Of a stretch of 64,000 bases of DNA, positions 55,758 through 64,000 are shown piece after piece. The position numbers and the translations under genes were made by a program. Under the pieces are notes generated by a model. That model was not told where the DNA came from, made no database searches, and saw nothing but the letters and a program-made list of their open reading frames with translations. The stretch lies in the NCBI RefSeq assembly GCF_905171765.1, contig NC_053390.1, forward strand, positions 211,983,359 to 212,047,358, written 5' to 3'. The number at the start of each line of letters is the position of its first letter. Position 1 is the first letter of the stretch. Source of the DNA: Bufo bufo (taxonomy: Eukaryota; Chordata; Amphibia; Anura; Bufonidae).

Positions 55758-55990
55758 AAGGGTACTTTCACTCTTGCAGCAGAGGATTCCGGCAGGCAGT
55801 TCCGTCGCCAGAACTGCCTGCCGGATCCGTCAAAACGTATGCAAACTGATGGCATTTGTCAGACGAATCAGGATCCTGATCCGTCTGACAAATGCATTGA
55901 AATGCCGGATCCGTCTCTCCGGTGTCATCTGTAAAAACGGATCCTGGCGAAACTAGACAGCACGACAACGGTCGTGTGCATGTAGCCTAA
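55758..55990. repeat. Foldback-family member with two different termini
   Basis: The left end GGGTACTTTCACTCTTGC is of the TTTCACACT class, while the right end CAACGGTCGTGTGCATGTAGCC is of the CATGCACACGACC class. GAACTGCCTGCCGGATCCGT lies inside and recurs at 56410. Confidence 0.75.
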
Positions 55991-56087
55991 AGGAGGAGAA
56001 AGCCACACTACCACAGCACAAAAAGGGCAAAGAGATTTTCATTGAAAGAAACAACTCTAGGATAAAACTCCTACAACAGCGTGTAAC

Positions 56088-56255
56088 TAGTGTTGAGTAA
56101 CTAGTTTCAAGTTTGGCGTACAAGGTTCGGGTTATTTAAGAATTCCGCTAACACGGACCATAAGATATGGTTCGTGGTAGCAGAATCCATAACAGAATTC
56201 TTAGATAACCCGAACCTTGTACGGCGAACTGGAAACACAAGTTCGCTCATCCCTA
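56088..56255. mobile_element. 168-bp hAT MITE related to the intact hAT transposon
   Basis: TAGTGTTGAGTAACTAG at the left and GTTCGCTCATCCCTA at the right; the latter is the exact reverse complement of TAGGGATGAGCGAAC, the left end of the 5.9-kb hAT. Flanks CGTGTAAC and CTTGTAAC match at 7 of 8. The arms (AAGGTTCGGGTTATTTAAGA and its complement) fold back around GGACCATAAGATATGGTTC. Confidence 0.9.
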
Positions 56256-56399
56256 CTTGTAACACATACGACAGCCATCGCAATTAGGTATTATTAAGAA
56301 ACAGATTTTTAATCTTTTACTCTGACATCAAAGGAGAATAAAATGCAGCAAAATATGATACAGTTTTACAAGACCTACAGCAAATCCATGAATTAGGCG

Positions 56400-56832
56400 T
56401 CGCTGGAACTGCCTGCCGGATCAGGTAATCTGCATGCAAACGGACAGCGGATGCGGATCAGTCTCACAAATGCATTGCAAGAACGGATCCGTCTCTCCGT
56501 TTGTCATACAGACAAACTGATCCGTTTAAAAAAAAAATTCACATTTTTACCGGTCTGCGCATGCCGGCACTAATACTTTTCAATGTAAATTAATGCCATA
56601 TCCAGCATTCCGGCAACTGATCCGAAATTTTAGACGGAGATAATACTGCAGCATGCTGTGGTATTTCCTCCGCCCAAAACGCCGTTCAGTGACTGAACTG
56701 AAGACATCCTGAACGGATTTCTCTACATTCAGAATGCATGGGGATAAAACTGATCAGTTTTTTTCCGGTATTGAGCCCCTGTGACGGAACTCAGTGCTGG
56801 AAAACAAAAACGCTAGTGTGAAAGTACCTATA
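56400..56832. repeat. Foldback-family member, left end lost
   Basis: It contains GGAACTGCCTGCCGGATCAG, ACGGATCCGTCTCTCCG and GAATGCATGGGGATAAAACTG, and ends CGCTAGTGTGAAAGTACC. Confidence 0.7.
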
Positions 56833-57642
56833 CACAAGAATGGCAGAATGAGTTTTATTACAAATCATATCCATTTATCATCTATTCTAGATGCTGCATT
56901 TGTTTCCACCTAATGTGAGCTTGGCTACACATCTCCTGAATTCACTTAGACCTTCACATCGTTCTCCACACCCAATGACCAATAAATAATGTAATTTGGT
57001 TTATTTTGCAGTTCTAAATACGGTGCCAACATCCTCTAATGACTCACATCAGTCCCTGGCCGTCAGTGTATGTGTATTTCACATACAGTACACTACATTC
57101 AAGATTAGGAAATCCCATTGACCTACGAGTAGGGGAGAAACATGGAGTACACAGAAAAATTCACACTAATGTGGGGAGACCAGGCAAGCGTCACAAGGCA
57201 ATGTCCCTAGTAGTAACAGGTTCACTAGTCTGATTTATAGCAAAAGATGCTAGTCGTTGACATTGCTAATTTACAAACCTATGAATTTGAAGGGGTTATG
57301 AAAAAAGCGGCCCCTGCTTTGGAGAACCCCGTCCAACCATGTGCCACATGGTCACCTATTCATTTGAATGTGAGCCATATAATACTACATGTGCACTGCA
57401 GATGTTGCTGGGACTGGTATTTACAGCAGCTAATTCTGCGGCCACCAGGACGGTTGCTTTAGGGTCCATACAAACTCCATTACTTTTCTTCTGCCAGACT
57501 ACAGCTCGTCATACAAAAAAAAAGTATGCAGATATAAGGTTGCTGATCTCATGTGCATAGGGGCTTCCTGACTGCTTCCAAATGCAGATGTACCACCTCC
57601 CCCACTAAATGGGCACACAAAGCCAAGCCAAGTGTGCATGTT
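56833..57642. other. Non-coding sequence, nothing recognised
   Basis: No conserved reading frame, foldback or tandem repeat was seen. Confidence 0.5.
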
Positions 57643-57812
57643 TAGCCCTCATGCACACAGTCGTGTTTTGACGGCCGCAAATCACAGATCCGCAAAACAT
57701 GGGCCACAGAATGGACTTGGTGGTGCTGAGATGAATGGGTCCACATCCAATCCGGGAAAAAGCATGAAACAGATGCGGACCAAAACTATGGCCGTGTGCA
57801 CAAGGCCTTATT
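57643..57812. repeat. Short foldback-family member with CCCTCATGCACACAGTCG end
   Basis: GCCCTCATGCACACAGTCGT and ATGGCCGTGTGCACAAGGCC are partly complementary ends around AGATCCGCAAAACATGG. Confidence 0.75.
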
Positions 57813-60404
57813 GTAAGTAATATCTCAAGTGCATTGCTGACTTAAATGCTTATTTCATAGGAATAACCTCTTTATCCACCTATCTACAAGATAGGCAGTC
57901 ATTGTATGATTGTTAGGGACCCCACAACCACTAGAATGGGGATCCCTATGCTTCGTTCCAGAGGAACTACAATAGTGATGTCATACATGCATGCTACTGC
58001 TCCATTCAATGTCTATGGGACTGATGGAGGCGGCTGAGCACTGGACTGGAGTGACATTGAGAATGCTTGACTTTTGTATTATGGGTATGGCCAGTTTTGA
58101 CCATATATTGTGGATAGGCAATAAATGTTTTTTTTTTGTTGGATAACCCTTTGAACGTGTCATAACGAGGATAATTAATGGGTAATCTGACAAAACACAT
58201 TTACAGCCTAACCATAAGACATGCCATAGAGGTCTGATGAGTATGTACACCTTCTGAAAAGCTGAGACACTATGCACATGTCTGGATGATAGGATTATAT
58301 TCCAGGCTGTGCTATCTGTACTCTACCAGAATACCTCTGCTCCATTCCTGAGCAAATTCCAGAACTATTTTATCTTTAACTTCAATAGCTGGGGGTGTAA
58401 TGTAAAGAATTGCGTCCTCCAGCTAAACATAAACCAGATACAGAAAATGTCATAATGTTATGATTAGTGACGCCCCCCCCCCCCCCCCCCCCCCCCCCCG
58501 CTCATTTCAGAATGCTAGCATTCCAGAGGCCGGCAGGAAGCTCGACAGGACAATCGCTCGTCTCCGCAGAATATTACCTCCGCCTTACATTATAACCTCT
58601 TCATGGAACTTTCTCATTGTGTAGCATGGCTGTTCTAAAATCAACTGGGCAGAATAATGTAGCGCCTGATATCGACAACCTATCCTCCATGATCAGCTGG
58701 TCCTCCCTGGCGTAAGAACTATCACTTTGAATGGAGTTGGAAGCACAGCTCTGTTCAAAGTGTAGTGGCCATGCAGGGTTACATTCATTTGAATGGGAAC
58801 CGAGCTGCAGTAACCCTGCATGGCCACTAGACCCTGAACTAAGCTGTGCTCCCGGCTACATTCAAAGAGATAGAACCAGTAATGGCTGCTGCAGGGAACA
58901 GCTGATCAGTGGAGGTGCTGGGTGCCAGACCATCACCAATCAGGTACTGATTACCTATCCCGAGGAGTCCGGCAAAGACCTTTAAAAGGGGATGTCCCAT
59001 TAAGACAACTATAAGACAACTACAGGATAGGGAATAAGTGTCCGATTGGCTGGGCAAGGTTACTAACCAGAATTTTTCTTTTTTTCTGGACAACTCATCT
59101 CAAATTCTCGGGCAGCCAAACAATTTTACGGCCCATTTGGAAAACCATAAAGAATGATAAAGATTCTAAGTAATACATGTCTATAGCTCATTATACTGAT
59201 AACACCTCATTACCAGCATTTACTGTGAGCTGTAAAATGATGAGAAATACTACCAAAATAATCTTGTCAAGTGCACCAGCCTAAAGTCTTTCACCTACTG
59301 TATTTTTATGGGCTGTCCAGAAATGTATTGCCACCAGGGTCCCCGCTGATCATGACAACATTGGCCTGTGCTCCCCCATTTAAATGGAGTGGCGGTCACA
59401 CATTCATACGTCCCCGCCATTTAGCTTTATAGGCCTGCCGGAGATCGCGGAGCACTAACGGATTAACATCTGCTGCTCCATTTAAGCGGTGAGCACAAGC
59501 CCCCGTTCTGATGGTCGGCGGAGGCCGTAGCAGTCGGGCCACCACCGAGCAGACACTTATCCCCTATACTGAATATACATGGTCTTAATGGGACAGTGGG
59601 CAGATCTCTGGCCACACAACTGCATGTAGCAATTCAGCAGCATTTTACAGTAATAAACAAGGCACACATTTGTGCCATTCTTCTGGGGTTCAGTGTCTAT
59701 AAAGCACAGTGTGAAGAAAGAGGAGAATTATTGTACTGGGAATAAAAGAAAGATTGACATTGATGATGAAGAAGAGAAGACTCCTGCTTCCAGAGATCTG
59801 CATACAGCGCTGTGTAGCAATTTCCACTCTGGATGCATGTCACTCACAAAGGGTAGACTGTTCCCACTTGATATGGATGTGTAGAGAAGAACATGACGTT
59901 CGCTACACGGCCGAGGTCAATGTAAACACCTCGCTGTTTGCACACTCATATCTGAGATACAAAATCAATCACTGTGGTTTTTGTGAAAGTGAAACTGTCA
60001 ATTTAGGTACAAGGCACAAAACAGATTGGTGACAAATGCCTGCACCAGGGTAAATGACGCTTCCCTCACTCTCGGGTTTGGGAGGCGTCTGATTTTCAGA
60101 TGATGTCATTTTGCTTACAGATGCAATAAAACCACCCTCAACCCACCTGTCTTTTCTAAATGAATGTCACCAGTTTGTGCGTCCTTGAGTGGCATCTAGA
60201 CAAATGCTTGGACAGAATTGTATAATTTGTGCATTGTCCCTTTGAAATGAATTTATGTCCCTGCAACACAATTTTAATTAGGCCCCGATCTGCCACAAAT
60301 GCCGGCCTGGAAGTTACACCCAGTCTATCAAACAACATGAGCCCCTGTGATAAATTTGGATCATCATGCGACTGCCAGGAGAAAGTTCACGCCATCTAAA
60401 TATT
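57813..60404. other. Non-coding sequence with decayed foldbacks and a C-run
   Basis: A run of about 27 C lies at 58473-58499. At 58731-58870, ACATTCATTTGAATGGGAAC and AGTGGCCATGCAGGGTTAC / GTAACCCTGCATGGCCACT form a foldback. GGACAACTCATCTCAAATTC and GGGATGTCCCATTAAGACAA are ends of old frog repeats. No gene was recognised. Confidence 0.5.
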
Positions 60405-60449
60405 AGACAGCATTAGGCCAATTTCACAAGAGCAGATCCAGTCCATGAA

Positions 60450-60780
60450 ATATGCTCCGGAGCCTGTAGGTCTTTCTCTGCAACTACTGCTCCCTCTACA
60501 CTTTGATTGACAGGGGTAGGTGTGATCAGGTTTACACTGCCTGGTCCTGTCAATAAAGTGGAGAGGATGTGGCAGTTGCAGAAACAGCAGAGCCTCTAGG
60601 TGTAGCTGCGACGCCCCCGTTGCTCCTAGAGGCCAATTTGCATATATTGAAGCATCATTTTTCTCAGTAATGCGGGCACATATGAACATGGGACCAACAC
60701 AGATGCCTTCAGCTGCCAAGCGCACATGTAACAGGTCAGACAGTTTCATAGGTACAAATCTGCTGACAGATGCCCTTTAA
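60450..60780. repeat. Dispersed repeat, member 2
   Basis: CGCCCCCGTTGCTCCTAGAG, GATGCCTTCAGCTGCCAAGC, AACAGGTCAGACAGTTTCAT and CTGCTGACAGATGCCCTTTA parallel 35098-35375 in the same orientation. Confidence 0.82.
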
Positions 60781-60894
60781 GTGATAGGCCCAAGACTAGA
60801 GGTCTCAGCGTTTAGTAGCCAAAGAACCCCCGAGTCTTTGTTCATGTAATGTTCTGCAATTGAAAACATATAGTGAAGGTACTGCGAGTAACCC

Positions 60895-61395
60895 CTAGAG
60901 CAGGGGGTTCACAAGCTGCAATGCAGCCCGTAATGCCATTCTGTGTGGCCCCTAACCATCTGGCCACAGACATGATAATCTGTTTCTGCTCATCTCGATT
61001 TCCTATGTCAAAGAGGAGTGGCCCAAAACAAGGGGGCACGAACGAGCAAGTATTAACGGTGTTCTGTGTGGACATCTCTGGGATCCTGACCCCATGTGGC
61101 ACTCAAGAATGGAGTAAATGAGTTAGAGAGGTAACCATGCATATGTGCAGTTCTTCATTGTAGTTTCTGGACAGTGAAAAACATTCGGCTCTTACCACAA
61201 CTCACATCAGGTAAAGTGCAGATAGCCACATGCGTGCATGGTCGCTTCCTTTCTAGAGTTTCGAACATGGCAGAAGGTTGAAGTCTGGAAAGTGGAACTA
61301 GAACCTTTATACGTCTAGTGCATATGCTCATATGGTATAATTAAGGATCCCCTTGAAATTGGTTCAGTCTGGCAATGTGGAAAATTTGCAGTCAG
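60895..61395. mobile_element. Decayed hAT (Charlie-like) element
   Basis: AGAGCAGGGGGTTCACAAGC is a Charlie-type left end. GGCCCAAAACAAGGGGGCAC and CTTGAAATTGGTTCAGTCTG follow, the second also seen in the MITE at 45017-45332. The right end is not intact and there is no coding part. Confidence 0.5.
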
Positions 61396-61989
61396 TTTTT
61401 GTTTTTGTCGTATTTTGCACCAAATTTATTAAACATTGCACACTGATAGATTTGACACATCTTTAAACTTGAAAGGGCTCTCTGATCAAAAATGGAAATT
61501 AAACAGAGCCAGGGGGGGGGGGGGTGTAAAACAATAAAATGAGTCACCCACCTTATAAAAGGTCCCTCCACTCAGAGCTCACCTGCCATTCTTGCAAAAG
61601 CAACCACTGAGGTCAATAACTGACTGCAGCAGTAGTCACATGTGCAGGAACGGCACGTAATCACTCGCGCTATATAGGTGGGACCTTTGTAGTTAGTGGC
61701 TTTTTTTTATTTTTTTATTTCTCTAGTTTCCCCCTTGCTTACTTTTCAGTTATTGTAGTAGGACTGCACCTTTTTTTTTTTGCAACAGTCGTATACCTAA
61801 TTAACAGCTAATCGTGCCCACTTTCCAAAGTTGTCAATGTGAGACTGGCAGAATCACAAAAAAGTAGCACATTTTTGAACTAAAATGAAGTGTGTTAAAA
61901 TCTGCAAATTCTTTTCCCACGGGAATTCTGCCACAAATTCCTCCATGGCATGTACCTTGCGTTACACCCACTGCAGGTTGATTACCTAG

Positions 61990-62156
61990 GCCAGGATCAG
62001 CAAACTTCAGCACTCCAACTGCTGGGAAACTACAACTTCCAGCATGCCCACTTACTCTGTAGTTCTTGTAACTCCTATAGAAGTGAAAGGAGGATTCTGG
62101 GAGTTGTAGTTTCAGAACAGCTAGAGAGTGTCGGAGGTTGCTGATCCCGTACCTAG
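61990..62156. mobile_element. hAT-like MITE with CAGGATCAGCAAACTTC ends
   Basis: CAGGATCAGCAAACTTCAGC at the left is mirrored by GGAGGTTGCTGATCCCG at the right. GGAAACTACAACTTCCAGCA and TTCTGGGAGTTGTAGTTTC form the inner arms. The flanks both contain TACCTAGGC, a probable 8-bp target duplication. Confidence 0.85.
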
Positions 62157-63054
62157 GCCGACACCATGCACCATCAGATGTTTCAGCAGCCCAGCTACAG
62201 CAATGGTGCTAGGATGAATCCTTAGAGGTCAGGTTTACATTTCTCTTTCCGATGGCCGGAGTGGCTGCATCAGAGCTCATTTATTCTTTTCAATAATAAT
62301 CATCGTTTTATTAGGAGAATGAGCCTACTCATCTTTATAACAAGGGCGACTTAACATTTCATGACCAAAGATTTATGCTCTGATGAAAGAGTCGGGTCTG
62401 TTGGCGGAGAAGTTCTGCAGGTAACAGGATGTATTGCTGTACAGGAGCAGTTGCACAATGATTTCTTCTCTTTCTAGCAAAGCATTCACATTCCAAACAT
62501 TGTATGAAGCCCAGCGGTGCTCCCTGGTAGCCAGGAAATGCACTGTTAACCCATTCATCTCTAAATACTAAACCTTAGCAAAATAAGATGGTTTAATACA
62601 AGCATAATGCAACAGCAAAACACTAGCATCACATTTACTATATATGTGTCTGTGCATACTTCGCATTGGCCTCTAATTATACACACATAGAAGACCGAGG
62701 CCTATGCCAATATGAAATGAAGTCCAAAATGTCTATTATCATTGGGATCATTACTTACACCACAGACAGGGAAACATGTACACAGCACTAACACCAGACA
62801 AATCCTAGGAGACCTAGCGAAAGTTGAATAAGTCCATTTGCAATTTGAATCAATGTCAGTGGCTCACCGGCATCACCGTGATATGGTGCTCACTCCCAGG
62901 GCAACACCCCAAGCCCAATAGAATGAACAAATGTGGTTACAATTTAAAATTGAAGGGCACTCAATTTACCAGGAGATCAAATGGAGATTGGTACTTTCGT
63001 TCAATTAAAACCTTATTTATTGGTATATGCTAAAAAACAAACAATATAAAACCA

Positions 63055-63812
63055 CTATAATAACGATGAAATGTGATAGATGCTATGGATAGAAAAATGC
63101 CATTAGTAGTAAACGCAATGTGTTGTTACAAAAACATGGAGTCTCAATGTTGCCAATATTCTATTCCAAGGGGAATCCCTATGTGGGACCCCACATAGGG
63201 ATTCCCCTTGGAATAGAATATTGGCAACATTGAGACTCCATGTTTTTGTAACAACACATTGGGCCAGATTTATCATTCCTCTGACAGCTCACTCCACTTT
63301 CACATATGGCTAAAGTCAGTTTTAGCCAAGTCAGATTTATGATCGGCCCTTTAAGACTGTAATAAATGTGGTTTGACGGTAGCAGTTTATCCGTCAGTAA
63401 GCAGCTTTACAAAAGTCGCACATCTTTACGAAAAAGTCGCACGTTTTTATGAAAAAGTCGCATGTTCTATTAAAAAGTCTCATAAGATAAGCATGGTCCT
63501 CACTGGAGTGAAATTGGGACTTTTTTGCGACTTTTTTGCGACTTTTTTAAATAGTCCCAATAGTAAATCTGTCTAGAGATTCATTTACATAAGAAAACAC
63601 GCCCACTTTCAGAAAACTGGCGAGCATAGTGCAGAGCAGAAAAAAGTCGCAAATTTGTGCGCAGTTTTAGCGTTTGGGACTTTTTTGGGACTTTTTCACT
63701 CCATTATTCTGACTTGAGCTAATGATAAATCTGGCCCATTGCGTTTACTACTAATGGCATTGTACTATTGGCATTTTTCTATCCATAGCATCTATCACAT
63801 TTTATCGCTATT
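63055..63812. repeat. Palindrome with ~135-bp arms, right arm interrupted
   Basis: Left arm 63061-63189 (GTGATAGATGCTATGGATAG ... GGGAATCCCTATGTGGGACC) and right arm 63190-63262 plus 63738-63812 (ACATAGGGATTCCCCTTGG ... CTATCCATAGCATCTATCAC). The inner 73 bp on each side are perfect. The outer right arm carries a small insertion (TTGTACTATTGGCA). Confidence 0.88.
63263..63737. mobile_element. Harbinger-like MITE inserted in the palindrome
   Basis: GGCCAGATTTATCATT at the left is mirrored by AATGATAAATCTGGCC at the right. The flanks ATTG on each side suggest a 3-bp duplication (ATT), as in PIF/Harbinger elements. The interior has repeated AAAAAGTCGCA and TGCGACTTTTTT segments in opposite orientations. 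Confidence 0.75.
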
Positions 63813-64000
63813 AGGGTCCATTCACACGTCCGTGTGTGTTTTGCGGATCCAAAAACAGACATCGGCGATGTGCGGTCCGCATTTTGCGGACCGCACATCG
63901 CCAGCACTTAATAGAAAATGCCTATTCTTGTCCGCAATTGCGGACAAGAATAGGACATGTTCTATTTTTTTCGGGAACGGAATTGCGGACCCGGAAGTGC
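63813..64000. repeat. Foldback repeat cut by the window edge
   Basis: It begins AGGGTCCATTCACACGTCCG, then has ATGTGCGGTCCGCATTTTGC, a perfect hairpin GCGGTCCGCATTTTGCGGAC, and GGACATGTTCTATTTTTTTC. It belongs to the same subfamily as 24513-24780. Confidence 0.85.

Larger units (their letters stand above)
33493..64000 (-). other. SH2B3 intron 1 and/or upstream sequence
   Basis: This interval lies 5' of the first coding exon. I could not identify a non-coding exon 1, a host promoter or a neighbouring gene; short untranslated exons cannot be recognised by eye. The intron may therefore exceed 30 kb, or the gene may begin somewhere inside. Confidence 0.5.

Overview
This window is vertebrate nuclear DNA, almost certainly from a frog or toad (Anura). 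Three things support that. One conserved coding exon matches the vertebrate adaptor SH2B3 (LNK). The Tc1, hAT, TTAA-flanked and LTR elements are kinds I know from amphibian genomes. Many GC-rich foldback repeats with ends such as AGGCTACTTTCACACT or GGCCTCATGCACACGACC recall anuran assemblies (bufonid or other hyloid frogs are plausible, but I cannot fix the family). There are no bacterial-style operons, CRISPR arrays or rRNA genes, and I recognised no tRNA gene. A 200-base run of N at 48122-48321 is an assembly gap.

The only host gene I can support is SH2B3 on the minus strand. Its first coding exon (258 codons) is at 32692-33465, with a good splice acceptor upstream and GTAAGT immediately downstream. 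Everything below 32692 is then intron 2, and everything above 33492 is intron 1 and/or upstream sequence. I could not find the later PH and SH2 exons or the non-coding first exon.

The rest is a dense, nested layer of mobile elements. From left to right: a decayed Tc1 (181-735); a hAT element with an embedded TTAA foldback (5468-7182); several foldback repeats and a composite inverted element (8742-12947); an internally deleted Gypsy LTR element with a SCAN-like gag (12951-15578); a 6.2-kb element with split direct repeats A1...B1-A2-B2, the architecture of PAT/Ngaro tyrosine-recombinase retroelements, carrying two long minisatellites but no coding capacity (16478-22716); a nearly complete Tc1 with one premature stop (22804-24384), sitting in the same TA microsatellite; two hAT elements with the same ends and different interiors (27773-28827 and 33797-34538); a 741-bp near-perfect palindrome inside another TTAA element (30231-31507); a three-level nest of elements (39961-42718); and a 5.9-kb hAT transposon with perfect 8-bp target duplications and an uninterrupted 1151-codon transposase gene (48782-54646). 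Small relatives of that last transposon lie nearby (46983-47718, 56088-56255).

The autonomous-looking hAT element could mobilise the short copies with the same ends. The split-repeat element must borrow reverse transcriptase and recombinase. The GC-rich foldbacks form a scattered family with interchangeable termini. The most unusual items are the split-repeat element, the terminus-sharing foldback family, and a GC-rich cargo module shared by two otherwise different elements.
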